The notes under the pieces: generated by a model
Seen by the model: the letters and a program-made list of their open reading frames with translations, nothing else
Told to the model about the DNA's origin: nothing
Databases searched by the model: none
Program-made: the position numbers and the translations under genes
NCBI RefSeq assembly: GCF_017347605.1
Contig: NZ_AP024484.1
Location: 1,889,501 to 1,953,500 of the forward strand
Source: Prevotella herbatica
GTDB lineage: Bacteria; Bacteroidota; Bacteroidia; Bacteroidales; Bacteroidaceae
Direction: 5' to 3'
DNA: 64,000 nt
Shown: positions 44,586 to 53,866 of the stretch, one piece after another
How positions within the stretch are numbered: the stretch's first letter is position 1
Layout: each line of letters opens with the position of its first letter

Positions 44586-45923
44586 TTATATTATAGGCAA
44601 TGACATGCCGTTTATCTTTTGATATATATCCAAAGCGTATATGTCTGTCATTCCGCTTATATAGTCGATTACAGCCATAATTCTTGTTTCAAGATTATCA
44701 CTGTGTATATCATACTGGCTGCTAACTCTTCGTATTAATTGTTGAGAATAAAATCTGTCAGGATTTCTTGCAGCACCTATAAATACATCCATAAGAGTTT
44801 CCATAATTTTGTAACCAGATAACTCTATATCAAGAACAGGTTTGCTATGATAGATCTTCTTGTAAGAAATTTCCTCACAACGTTCGTATGCATTCTTTTG
44901 AATAAGGGAGATGTTGTTAATAAGACTCCCGTGGAAAGTACCATTTAAGATTTCTTCTTCATGATCAACGAATGTCTTAACACATTCATTCTCAAGTTTG
45001 CCGATAACGCAAGCCCGTAAATACACAACTTTTTCGTTATCATCTGTGACACCATCTTCTTTCATTCTTTTTAATATGTTATCTTTTGTAACATCATCGA
45101 AAAAGCCCATTAGAAGTTCGAAAGTCTTTTCGAATGAAAGAATTTTAAGCTTATGAGAATCCTCTATATCCATAATTTCGTAGCAGATATCATCGGCAGC
45201 TTCGACAAGATACACCAAAGGATGACGAGCGTATTTTAAAGGTTCGCCTTTATCTGATTTGCAAATAATGCCCAACTCATCGGCTATTTTTTTATAATCT
45301 ATAGCTTCTGTTTTGAAAAATCCAAATTTTCCATGGTCTCCTGCTAAGCTACTAGCAAAAGGATATTTTACAATACTTGCAAGCATAGAATAAGTCATAA
45401 CAAACCCGCCTAGTCTTCTTCCCAAGAATCTATGTGTGAGCAAGCGGAAAGCATTGGCATTACCTTCGAAGTGTGTTATATCATCCCAAAATTCCGATGA
45501 AACCGATTCTTTTATGGTCTTTCCTTTGCCCTCAGTAAAGAACGTCTGGATAGCCTTTTCGCCAGAATGTCCAAATGGAGGATTACCCATGTCGTGTGCC
45601 AAACATGCTGCACTGACAATAGTGCCAATTTCTTCAAAAAGAGTATTAGCTAATTCAGGATGCAAATCTTTTAATTGTCTGCATACGTCATTACCCAAAG
45701 ATTGTCCCAGACTTGAAACCTCAAGACTGTGGGTTAATCTGTTATGCACGAAGATGCTACCAGGAAGAGGAAAAACCTGGGTTTTGTTTTGTAGTCTGCG
45801 AAACGGAGCAGAGTATATCAGCCTGTCATAATCTCGCTTGAACTCCGATCTGTCATCGTGTCTTTCGGCATGTCTATGTTCCTGCCCCAGACGTTTGTTT
45901 GATATTAGTTGTTGCCAATTCAT
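44586..45923 (-). CDS. dgt: Deoxyguanosinetriphosphate triphosphohydrolase-like protein
   Basis: A 445-aa HD-domain dNTP triphosphohydrolase. The N-terminal RRLQNKTQVFPLPGSIFVHN and RLTHSLEVSSLGQSLG, the metal-binding CLAHDMGNPPFGHSGE and the later EAADDICYEIMDIED are typical of the dGTPase family. It hydrolyses dNTPs to nucleosides and triphosphate. A -7 element ends only 4 bp before the ATG. The gene diverges from dut, so two nucleotide-pool enzymes share one intergenic region of 156 bp. Confidence 0.93.
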   Translation of the reverse strand: MNWQQLISNKRLGQEHRHAERHDDRSEFKRDYDRLIYSAPFRRLQNKTQVFPLPGSIFVHNRLTHSLEVSSLGQSLGNDVCRQLKDLHPELANTLFEEIGTIVSAACLAHDMGNPPFGHSGEKAIQTFFTEGKGKTIKESVSSEFWDDITHFEGNANAFRLLTHRFLGRRLGGFVMTYSMLASIVKYPFASSLAGDHGKFGFFKTEAIDYKKIADELGIICKSDKGEPLKYARHPLVYLVEAADDICYEIMDIEDSHKLKILSFEKTFELLMGFFDDVTKDNILKRMKEDGVTDDNEKVVYLRACVIGKLENECVKTFVDHEEEILNGTFHGSLINNISLIQKNAYERCEEISYKKIYHSKPVLDIELSGYKIMETLMDVFIGAARNPDRFYSQQLIRRVSSQYDIHSDNLETRIMAVIDYISGMTDIYALDIYQKINGMSLPII

Positions 45924-45927
45924 GTGG

Positions 45928-45935
45928 CAAATATA
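45928..45935 (-). promoter_or_regulatory. -7 element immediately upstream of dgt
   Basis: TATATTTG on the minus strand ends 4 bp before the ATG at 45923. Transcription would start at or next to the start codon. No -33 TTTG at the usual distance. Confidence 0.35.
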
Positions 45936-45999
45936 GTGTAATTTAATCTAAATAGTTTCTTTTTATGTTGAAAAATTAAGATATATGCATATAATTCAT

Positions 46000-46007
46000 T
46001 ATTTTTG
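46000..46007 (+). promoter_or_regulatory. -7 element of the dut operon
   Basis: TATTTTTG on the plus strand; the start near 46013 leaves a leader of about 66 nt before dut. Confidence 0.4.
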
Positions 46008-46079
46008 CAGATGATAGGCAGACTATATAATATTTTTATTTTCTGTCAGTACATGTTTTGAACATTATAAAATACATTT

Positions 46080-46517
46080 ATGCTAAAGATTAAAGTCGTA
46101 AATACCGGACATCAGCAGCTGCCTGCTTATGCTACACCACAGAGCGCAGGCATGGATTTGCGTGCAAATATTGATGAATCAATAGTATTGAAACCATTTG
46201 AACGTCGTCTGATTTCTACGGGTTTACATATAGCATTGCCTGTTGGTTTTGAGGCTCAAATACGCCCACGTAGCGGCTTGGCATTGAAACATGGTATAAC
46301 TGTACTAAATTCTCCAGGTACTGTTGATGCTGATTATCGTGGTGAGGTAATGGTTCTTTTGATTAATTTGTCACAAGAAGAATTTATCATTAATGATGGT
46401 GAGCGTATTGCACAAATGGTTATTGCAAGACATGAGCAGGGACTCATGGAACTTGTTGACGAACTGGACGAGACCGAACGTGGTATTGGTGGATATGGTC
46501 ATACAGGAGTGAAGTAA
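46080..46517 (+). CDS. dut: Deoxyuridine 5'-triphosphate nucleotidohydrolase
   Basis: A 145-aa trimeric dUTPase with all five motifs: AGMDLRAN (I), [11 protein letters not shown] (II), [14 protein letters not shown] (III), ERIAQMVI (IV) and GIGGYGHTG (V). It removes dUTP, limiting uracil incorporation, and supplies dUMP for thymidylate. It begins an operon with the TPR protein (TTG start 15 bp on), DUF4292 lipoprotein and EnvC-like factor, a common Bacteroidetes arrangement. Confidence 0.97.
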   Translation: MLKIKVVNTGHQQLPAYATPQSAGMDLRANIDESIVLKPFERRLISTGLHIALPVGFEAQIRPRSGLALKHGITVLNSPGTVDADYRGEVMVLLINLSQEEFIINDGERIAQMVIARHEQGLMELVDELDETERGIGGYGHTGVK

Positions 46518-46532
46518 AAACGAATAATACAT

Positions 46533-48317
46533 TTGGAATTGAAATATACATATAGACATATTGCCTTAATACTAGTTGTCGGTCTTGTAACCGTTTCAAC
46601 AGTGTTACCTTCATTCGCTAAGAGCAATAAGCGTAAGAAGATGGAACCTTCGACGGCAGTTGCGCCTCTTTCTTATGAAGATAGTGTACGCTATAATTCT
46701 TTCTTCATGGAGTCTGTTGTCGCTGCGGGAGCTGGAAGATACGCTTCTGCTTATGACTTATTGAAGCATAGTTTGGAGATTAATCCGAATGCATCCGAAG
46801 CATATTATTTGCTTTCTACATACCAGATGGAATTAAAGCAGGATACTTTGGCGATAAAATCGATGGAAAAAGCCGCAGAGCTTTCTCCGACTAATGATAC
46901 CTATCAAGAGCGTTTGGCACAATATTACATTAATTTTAAGCAGTATGATAAAGCGATAAAGGTCTATGAAAACCTTGCGACTAATCGCCCTGATCGTACA
47001 GATGTGCTTGAAGTGCTGATGCAGTTGTATAATCAGCAAAAGGACTATACAAACATGCTCAAAACGATAGATCGTATTGAAAAAGCTGAGGGGACTGGAG
47101 AAGAAATAACTTTAGCTAAGGTTAGAGCTTATGAACTTCTTGGTAACAAAAAAGATGCATACAAAGCTTTGAAAAATCTTTCAGATACATATCCTAATGA
47201 CAATAGTTATAAAGTTATGTTGGCTAACTGGCTAATGCAGAATGATAAGCAAAAGAATGCCTATGATATTTATACTTCAGTGTTAAAGGATGAACCGTCA
47301 AATTCTTATGCGCTATCTTCGCTTTATGACTATTATAAGGCCACTGGTGAAAATGATAAGGCAAAAGAAGTAATGACTCGAGTGCTTACAAACAGTAAGA
47401 CTGACTCAAATAGCAAGCAGGCTATGATTCGACAGTTTATTGAAGAAAATGAACAAGCCGGCGGTGACAGTACCGTTGTTCTTGATATGTTAGATAAAGT
47501 CACTAAGCAAAATGCACAAGATGCAGATATAGCAGAACTTAAGGTTGCCTATATGTCATTGAAGAAAATGCCTAAAGATGTTATTGATAGTGCAATCGTT
47601 TCTTTGTTGAATGTAGCTCCTGATAATGCTGGCGCACGTCTTCAGCTTATCCAAAATATTTGGGATCAGAAGAATTGGGATCAGATCATATCAGTATGTA
47701 AACCAGCATTGGAATATAATCCCGATGAAATGGCTTTTTATTATTTCCTCGGTTTGGCTTATTTCCAGAAGGATAATGAAGATCTCACTTTGGAGACTAT
47801 TAAAAAGGGTATCTCACAAGTATCAGATAAGAGCAATAAGGATATGGTGTCTGAGTTGTATGCCATTATGGGTGATATACTTCAGAAAAAAGGACAAACG
47901 CAACAGGCTTTTGCAGCCTATGATAGTAGTTTGCAATGGAAAGATGACAACATAGGTTGTTTAAACAACTATGCATATTATCTAAGTGAAGATGGGCATA
48001 ATCTTCAAAAAGCTGAGCAGATGAGTTATAAAACGATAAAGGCAGAGCCCAAAAACTCTACATATCTTGATACCTATGCATGGATACTATTTATGCAGGA
48101 TAGATTTGCCGAGGCTAAGATTTATGCAGATCAAGCTGTAGCTAATGATACGGATTCCGTTCAAAGCCCAGTCATACTTGAACATACTGGAGATATTTAT
48201 GCTTGTCTGGGAAAAGCCAATGATGCCGTTGACTTTTGGAAGAAAGCTATCAAAGCTGGTGGAAACAGTGCTTTGTTGAAACGTAAGATTGAACTTAAAA
48301 AATATATAAAGAAATAA
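46533..48317 (+). CDS. Tetratricopeptide repeat protein, exported
   Basis: A 594-aa protein with an N-terminal hydrophobic signal (HIALILVVGLVTVSTVLPSFA). The start is TTG at 46533: no ATG precedes the signal segment in frame. TPR units follow from about residue 60 to 585 (for example SEAYYLLSTYQMELKQDTLA and SKAL-type helices in NDTYQERLAQYYINFKQYDK). It probably serves as a periplasmic or outer-membrane-associated scaffold. Position between dut and a LolB-like DUF4292 gene hints at envelope biogenesis, but no enzyme activity is visible. Confidence 0.85.
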   Translation: MELKYTYRHIALILVVGLVTVSTVLPSFAKSNKRKKMEPSTAVAPLSYEDSVRYNSFFMESVVAAGAGRYASAYDLLKHSLEINPNASEAYYLLSTYQMELKQDTLAIKSMEKAAELSPTNDTYQERLAQYYINFKQYDKAIKVYENLATNRPDRTDVLEVLMQLYNQQKDYTNMLKTIDRIEKAEGTGEEITLAKVRAYELLGNKKDAYKALKNLSDTYPNDNSYKVMLANWLMQNDKQKNAYDIYTSVLKDEPSNSYALSSLYDYYKATGENDKAKEVMTRVLTNSKTDSNSKQAMIRQFIEENEQAGGDSTVVLDMLDKVTKQNAQDADIAELKVAYMSLKKMPKDVIDSAIVSLLNVAPDNAGARLQLIQNIWDQKNWDQIISVCKPALEYNPDEMAFYYFLGLAYFQKDNEDLTLETIKKGISQVSDKSNKDMVSELYAIMGDILQKKGQTQQAFAAYDSSLQWKDDNIGCLNNYAYYLSEDGHNLQKAEQMSYKTIKAEPKNSTYLDTYAWILFMQDRFAEAKIYADQAVANDTDSVQSPVILEHTGDIYACLGKANDAVDFWKKAIKAGGNSALLKRKIELKKYIKK

Positions 48318-48340
48318 CCAAATCTTTATAAGTATAGAAT

Positions 48341-49240
48341 ATGAATAGAATATATATCAAGCTAATGACTTTAGGATTACCATTGATTTTGGTATCTTGT
48401 GGAGCAAAGAAAAATTTAGTAAAGGATACTCCAGTAGTCCAAAAAACGGTGGCTAAATCGGACAAAAAGGCTGATGAGGTAGAATTAAAGAAACTATCTT
48501 TTGTACAAAAGGTTTCAGATAATTCAGTATATGCAACAAATATAGTAGGTGATTTACGATTCAATATAAAAGCTGGTGGAAAGGATATTACCGTTCCAGG
48601 ATCTTTGCACATGCGCAAAAACCAAGTTATACGTATTCAATTGTTTATTCCGTTGTTAGGCTCTGAGGTCGGAAGATTGGAATTTACACCTGAGTATGTT
48701 CTTGTTATAGATCGTATTCATAAGGAATATATTAAAGCTGATTACAACCAGCTTGACTTCTTAAAAGATAATGGCTTAAACTTTTATAGCCTACAGTCCT
48801 TATTTTGGAACCAGTTGTTCCTTCCAGGAACAGATAAAGTCTCAGAAATAGCCTTACGTCAGTTTAACGTAAAGCTTGATGAAATAGGTGAAAATAATCC
48901 TGTTTCATGGAAAAATAATAATATGAGTTTTGTCTGGAATGCTAATAAGCAATCTGGTTTGATTGGAGAAACTGACGTGGCATATAGAAGTTTACAGCAT
49001 GGAACGTCTACGCTAAATTGGAAGTATTCTAATTTCACAAATGTTGGTGTGAAGATGTTTCCTGCAAAACAGAACTTTAAGTTTACTACGACTGCGACAA
49101 AACAAAAGCAGACAGCTGAGGTTACTCTTGATATGGAAGAAGTAACAACTAAGGACAACTGGGATGTTAATACTACGATTTCAAATAAATATAAAAAGAT
49201 AGAAGCCGCGGATATCCTCGGCAAAATCATGAGTTTGTAA
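48341..49240 (+). CDS. DUF4292 family lipoprotein
   Basis: A 299-aa lipoprotein: signal with lipobox ILVSCGAKK (Cys about 20), then a beta-rich domain containing SLHMRKNQVIRIQLFIPLLG and GLNFYSLQSLFWNQLF, as in DUF4292. This family shares its fold with LolA/LolB-type lipoprotein carriers. It may help build the outer membrane; that is inference. It is followed without a gap by the EnvC-like gene (stop TAA then ATG). Confidence 0.82.
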   Translation: MNRIYIKLMTLGLPLILVSCGAKKNLVKDTPVVQKTVAKSDKKADEVELKKLSFVQKVSDNSVYATNIVGDLRFNIKAGGKDITVPGSLHMRKNQVIRIQLFIPLLGSEVGRLEFTPEYVLVIDRIHKEYIKADYNQLDFLKDNGLNFYSLQSLFWNQLFLPGTDKVSEIALRQFNVKLDEIGENNPVSWKNNNMSFVWNANKQSGLIGETDVAYRSLQHGTSTLNWKYSNFTNVGVKMFPAKQNFKFTTTATKQKQTAEVTLDMEEVTTKDNWDVNTTISNKYKKIEAADILGKIMSL

Positions 49241-50899
49241 ATGAAAAGATTATTAGTTATACTCCTTGCCACTGTTATGGCGTTGAATGTTTCTGCACAG
49301 AAGAATAAACCTGTGCAGAAAAGCAGGCGAAGTACTGTGGTAACAAAGAAAAGAAAAGCGGTTTCTTCTAATAAAAAGGCTACAATTTATACGAATGCTT
49401 CAATAAGAGGCTTGCAGGGACAGCGTTCTAAAATTCAAAAGAAGATAAAAGAACAGGAAAAAGCTTTGCGTCAGAATCAGGCTGATGTTAAACAAAGGTT
49501 ACAACATCTTATCACTCTGAATACACAGATTGATGAGCGTCAGAAGAATATAGATGGAATTCAGCAGGACATTCACCACATTGAAGGTAATATAGACATT
49601 TTAAAGGCTCAGTTGCAGACGCTTGAGAGACAACTAGCCGATCGCAAGGCGAAATATATAAAGTCGATGCGATATATGGCGAGACATAATACTGTTCAAG
49701 ACAAGCTGATGTTTATCTTTTCAGCTAAAAACCTTGCGCAGATGTATCGTCGTTTGAGATTCGTGAGAGAGTATGCGGATTATCAAAAAGCCCAAGGAGA
49801 AATGGTAAAGACCAAACAAGCTCAGGTGACTGGTAAGCATGTCCAATTAGAACATGTAAAAGGTCAGAAGAGTAACCTGTTATATATGGGTAAGAAAGAA
49901 AAGACCGCGCTTGTTGGTCAGCAAGATGAGCAAAAGAAAGTTGTTGCCTCTTTGCAGAATCAGCAGCAGACAATACAGAAAGTAATTGCGGAACAGCGTC
50001 AGAAAGACGCCGTTATGAATGCTCAGATAGACAGACTTGTTGCTCAGGAAGTAGCTAAGGCTCGTGCAAGAGCTGCTGCTGAAGCTCAAAAACGTGCTGC
50101 TGCCGTTGCGGCGTCTAAGCGCCGTGCCGCAGACCTTGCACGTAAGAAAGCTGCTGCAGAGGCTGCTGCTCGTGAAAATGCGCGTAGGGTAGCAGAAGCT
50201 AAAGAAAAGGAAGAAAGATTGAAAGCCGAAGCAGAATCTGCTGCAAGGGCTGCTGATGCAGCTCGTCAGGCACAAGCTAATGCAGATGAGTCACGTAAGA
50301 AAGCTGCTGCTGAAACGGCTTCTAGGGCAGCAGCCGCAGAACGTAATCGTGCTGAACAGGCTGCACGCGAAGCTCAGGCTCAACGTGTCGCTGCTGAAAG
50401 AAAAGCTGCAGTTGATGATGCGCGTCAGAAGAAAATTATAGCAGCTGCAACTAAAGAGGCTGATGATGTTCAGAAGTTTTCTACCGTGGATCGTATGATG
50501 AACGGAGGATTTGAAGCTAATCGAGGCCGTTTGCCTATGCCTATAACTGGAGGATATAGGGTAGTAAGCCATTTCGGACAATATAATGTTGAAGGATTGA
50601 ATGGAGTCACTCTTGATAATAAGGGTATTAATATCAAAGGTAGCCCTGGCTGTATGGCAAGATCAATATATGATGGAGAGGTTAGTGCTGTATTTGGATA
50701 TTCTGGTAGTATGGTTGTTATGGTTCGCCATGGTGCATACATATCAGTATATTGCAATCTAAGATCAGTATGCGTAAGTCGTGGACAGAAAGTAAGCACG
50801 CGCCAGGCTCTTGGTACTGTTGGAACTGATAACATACTTCAGTTCCAACTAAGAAAGGAAACTTCTAAACTTAATCCAGAAGCATGGTTAGGTAGGTGA
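49241..50899 (+). CDS. EnvC-like murein hydrolase activator with degenerate LytM domain
   Basis: A 552-aa exported protein (signal residues 1-20, LNVSAQ). A long coiled coil (residues about 55-265) is followed by an Ala/Arg/Glu-rich helical stretch (about 270-400) and a C-terminal M23/LytM domain (MPITGGYRVVSHFGQYNVEG to the end). The usual zinc ligands are replaced: NKGINIKG where active enzymes have H-x-GxD, YCNLRSV for HxHL, and LQFQLR for LHFE. It therefore cannot be a working peptidase and most likely activates an amidase, as EnvC does during cell separation. The family call is firm, the partner unknown. Confidence 0.88.
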   Translation: MKRLLVILLATVMALNVSAQKNKPVQKSRRSTVVTKKRKAVSSNKKATIYTNASIRGLQGQRSKIQKKIKEQEKALRQNQADVKQRLQHLITLNTQIDERQKNIDGIQQDIHHIEGNIDILKAQLQTLERQLADRKAKYIKSMRYMARHNTVQDKLMFIFSAKNLAQMYRRLRFVREYADYQKAQGEMVKTKQAQVTGKHVQLEHVKGQKSNLLYMGKKEKTALVGQQDEQKKVVASLQNQQQTIQKVIAEQRQKDAVMNAQIDRLVAQEVAKARARAAAEAQKRAAAVAASKRRAADLARKKAAAEAAARENARRVAEAKEKEERLKAEAESAARAADAARQAQANADESRKKAAAETASRAAAAERNRAEQAAREAQAQRVAAERKAAVDDARQKKIIAAATKEADDVQKFSTVDRMMNGGFEANRGRLPMPITGGYRVVSHFGQYNVEGLNGVTLDNKGINIKGSPGCMARSIYDGEVSAVFGYSGSMVVMVRHGAYISVYCNLRSVCVSRGQKVSTRQALGTVGTDNILQFQLRKETSKLNPEAWLGR

Positions 50900-50915
50900 T
50901 TAGAAAAATAAAATT

Positions 50916-51977
50916 TTAAATAATGGCGCCGTCAAGTAGTTGAATATATTGCTTGATGGCGTTTCCTATTTCTCCAATTTCAATGAATTCATCGGCAGAG
51001 TGAGAACGAGAAGACTCTCCCGGACCAAGTTTGAAAGACTGAAAACTCATTAAAGCCTGATCGCTAAGGGTTGGACTTCCAAAAGGCTTCATTCCCATTT
51101 CAATGCATCTTTTTATTAGAGGATGCTCTGGTGAAATGTGTGAAGAGTTTAATCGGTATGAATGAGCTTTAATTTCGCTTTTGCAGTGTTGTTGTATGAA
51201 ATTACATATATCTTCGTTCTTGTAAAACTCATTTGATCTTACGTCAATAAGTGCTGTTAGTTTGTCTGGAATTACGTTGTGTTGTGTTCCTGCATTTACT
51301 ACTGTGACCGTCATTTTTGTCGGTCCAAGTAAATCACTTACTTTTTTAAACTTGTAGTCTCTTATCCACATTAAATCATCAAGGGCCTCGTATATTGCGT
51401 TTATGCCTTCGTTTCGTGCGGCATGGCCGCTTTTACCATGAGCAATAAGGTCAATTACCATCAGCCCCTTTTCTGCGATGGCAGGTTGCATACCTGTTGG
51501 CTCACCTACAATGGCTATGTCTATTTTTGGCAACAAAGGAAGTACCATACTTATTCCATTTTTTCCTGAAATCTCTTCTTCGGCAGAGGCTAGATAGATG
51601 AGGTTATATTTTTGTGGCTTCGCCGATAGATACCTGAATACCTGCAATAGAGAAACTAGTCCTCCACCACAGTCATTGCTTCCCAAACCATATAGAACAT
51701 TGTTTTCAATGGTTGGCATAAAAGGGTTACGTGTCCACGAGTCAACAGGCTTAACCGTGTCAATATGCGCATTAAGCAACAGTGTCGGTTTGCTAGTGTC
51801 AAAATTCTTGTCGGTTATCCATACATCGTTGGCTTCACGCTCATATTCTAAACCATAATTTACGATGGTCTCGGCTATAATATCAGCTGCTTCTTTTTCG
51901 TTGCGGCTGACTGAAGGTGTGGCGATAAGATGCTTGAGTAAGTCTATCGCATCGTTGGTGTATTCTTTTTGCGTCAT
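50916..51977 (-). CDS. argE: M20 family metallo-hydrolase, acetylornithine deacetylase-like
   Basis: A 353-aa zinc hydrolase. The start MTQKEYTNDAIDLL at 51977 is preferred over 52052, whose extension crosses the promoter of the neighbouring gene. Metal-site motifs: LLNAHIDTVKPVD, YGLGSNDCGGGLVSLL and ASAEEEISGKNG; the dimerisation domain contains GKSGHAARNEG. In Bacteroidetes this branch includes deacetylases of N-acetyl- or N-succinyl-ornithine in arginine synthesis, but peptidase or desuccinylase roles are possible. It diverges from the acyl-CoA synthetase gene. Confidence 0.78.
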   Translation of the reverse strand: MTQKEYTNDAIDLLKHLIATPSVSRNEKEAADIIAETIVNYGLEYEREANDVWITDKNFDTSKPTLLLNAHIDTVKPVDSWTRNPFMPTIENNVLYGLGSNDCGGGLVSLLQVFRYLSAKPQKYNLIYLASAEEEISGKNGISMVLPLLPKIDIAIVGEPTGMQPAIAEKGLMVIDLIAHGKSGHAARNEGINAIYEALDDLMWIRDYKFKKVSDLLGPTKMTVTVVNAGTQHNVIPDKLTALIDVRSNEFYKNEDICNFIQQHCKSEIKAHSYRLNSSHISPEHPLIKRCIEMGMKPFGSPTLSDQALMSFQSFKLGPGESSRSHSADEFIEIGEIGNAIKQYIQLLDGAII

Positions 51978-52002
51978 ATCGATGACAAAGATAGCAAAAT
52001 AT

Positions 52003-52033
52003 TTTGTATTTTTCTTAATTTGCACTATCTTTG
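52003..52033 (+). promoter_or_regulatory. Promoter of the acyl-CoA synthetase gene
   Basis: TTTG (52003-52006) and TATCTTTG (52026-52033) are exactly 19 bp apart. The start near 52039 gives a leader of about 16 nt. A TATCTTTG on the other strand (51986-51993) may serve argE. Confidence 0.65.
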
Positions 52034-52054
52034 CATAAATTAAAATAAGCAATT

Positions 52055-53863
52055 ATGCAAACAAGATGTCATCTATCGGTATTGATTCACGAACAGGCAA
52101 AGAAGTATGGAAATCGTGAGGCTATTACATTCCGTAACTTTGGAAGTCTAAAATGGGAGAATGTTTCATGGAATCAGTTCTCTTTGAAAGTAAAGCAGGT
52201 CAGTAATGCTCTACTTAATCTTGGAGCAAAGCCGCAGGAAAACATAGCTGTGTTCTCACAAAATTGCATTCAGTATTTATATACTAATTTTGGCGTTTAT
52301 GGAGTGCGTGGGGTGACAATACCATTCTATGCCACTACAAGTGAACAGCAAATCCAGTATATGGTTAACGATGCTCAGGTTCGCTTTATTTTTGTTGGTG
52401 AACAGGATCAGTATGATAAGGCACATAGAATATTTGCACTTTGTCCTTCACTTGAGCGAATTATTATATTTGATTCAAGCGTAAGAATTAGTACTCATGA
52501 CCCTAATGCTCTTTATTTTGACGATTTCCTAGCTTTGGGTGAGAAGCTTCCACGCCAGACAGAAGTAGAAAATTTATGGAAAGAGGCTAGCAATGATGAT
52601 ATCTGTGATATTCTTTATACTAGTGGTACAACTGGAGAAAGTAAGGGTGTCGTTTTAACCTACGGACAGTATCTTGCTGCTATGATTGCGAATGACGAGT
52701 GTGTTCCAATTAGTGAAAAGGACAGAGTCATAGATTTTCTTCCATTTACACATATTTTTGAACGTGGATGGGCTTATCTTTCTCTTACAGAAGGTGCACA
52801 TTTAATAATCAATACATATCCGAACGAAATTCAACAGAGCATGAGAGAGACTCATCCAACAAGTATGAGCTCTGTTCCTCGTTTCTGGGAAAAAGTATAT
52901 ATTGCGGTAAAATCCAAAATTGAAGATGCAAGTCCTTTCCAGCGTAAGTTGTTCAAGCAGGCTCTTACGATAGGTAGAAAGCGTAATATTGAGTATCTTA
53001 GTCATGGACGTCATGTGCCATTGACATTGGAATTGCAATATAAGCTTGTAAATAAAACCATATTGAGTCTTGTTCGCAAGCAGATTGGCTTGGATAATTC
53101 AAATATATTTCCTACAGCTGGAGCTTATGTTTCGCCAGAAGTTGAGGAATTTGTCCATTCTATAGGAATTCACATGTTGGTTGGATATGGACTTACAGAG
53201 AGTCTTGCAACTGTTTCATGTAATCATAAAGGTAAACCTTTCACAGTAGGTTCTGTCGGCTATCCAATTAAAGGTATAGAAATAAAGATAGGTGCTAATG
53301 ACGAAGTGTTATTAAAAGGTCCTACAATAACTCGTGGTTATTATCATCGTGACTCTGCAAATGCTGAAGCTTTTGATAAAGATGGCTTCTTCCATACAGG
53401 TGATGCTGGTTATCTAAAGAACGGAGAACTATTTTTGAAAGAGCGTATTAAAGACCTTTTCAAAACATCAAATGGAAAGTATATTGCTCCACAGATGACA
53501 GAGTCTCTTCTTTTGGTAGACAAGTATATTGATCAGGTAGCAATAATTGCAGATCAGCGTAAATTCGTATCAGCACTTATCGTTCCAGAATTCAGAATGA
53601 TTGAAGAATGGGCTCGTGAGCATCATATAAAATTTGAAAGTCGTGAAGACTTGTGTGCAAGTAAAGATGTATACGATATGATGAAGGAACGTATAGATAC
53701 TTTGCAACAGCAGCTTGCTCATTACGAGCAGATAAAGCGTTTCACATTATTGCCTCACCATTTTTCAATGGAGAGTGGTGAACTTACAAATACGTTGAAG
53801 TTAAGACGACCTGTTATTTGTAAAAACTACAAGGACGTTATAGACAAAATGTTCGAGGAATAA
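52055..53863 (+). CDS. Long-chain acyl-CoA synthetase (AMP-forming)
   Basis: A 602-aa ANL-superfamily adenylating enzyme. The P-loop ILYTSGTTGESKGVVLTY (from about residue 187), the A5 region VGYGLTESLATVSCNH, the A7 motif FHTGDAGYLKNGELFL and the A8 region ERIKDLFKTSNGKYIAP are present. It activates fatty acids as acyl-CoA and is cytoplasmic or membrane-associated. It is followed 3 bp later by prfB, which may be expressed from the same promoter. Confidence 0.92.
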   Translation: MQTRCHLSVLIHEQAKKYGNREAITFRNFGSLKWENVSWNQFSLKVKQVSNALLNLGAKPQENIAVFSQNCIQYLYTNFGVYGVRGVTIPFYATTSEQQIQYMVNDAQVRFIFVGEQDQYDKAHRIFALCPSLERIIIFDSSVRISTHDPNALYFDDFLALGEKLPRQTEVENLWKEASNDDICDILYTSGTTGESKGVVLTYGQYLAAMIANDECVPISEKDRVIDFLPFTHIFERGWAYLSLTEGAHLIINTYPNEIQQSMRETHPTSMSSVPRFWEKVYIAVKSKIEDASPFQRKLFKQALTIGRKRNIEYLSHGRHVPLTLELQYKLVNKTILSLVRKQIGLDNSNIFPTAGAYVSPEVEEFVHSIGIHMLVGYGLTESLATVSCNHKGKPFTVGSVGYPIKGIEIKIGANDEVLLKGPTITRGYYHRDSANAEAFDKDGFFHTGDAGYLKNGELFLKERIKDLFKTSNGKYIAPQMTESLLLVDKYIDQVAIIADQRKFVSALIVPEFRMIEEWAREHHIKFESREDLCASKDVYDMMKERIDTLQQQLAHYEQIKRFTLLPHHFSMESGELTNTLKLRRPVICKNYKDVIDKMFEE

Positions 53864-53866
53864 TAT

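Noticed and set aside
51978..52052. Longer N-terminus of the M20 hydrolase
   Set aside because: It crosses the divergent promoter region and adds residues not seen in the family.
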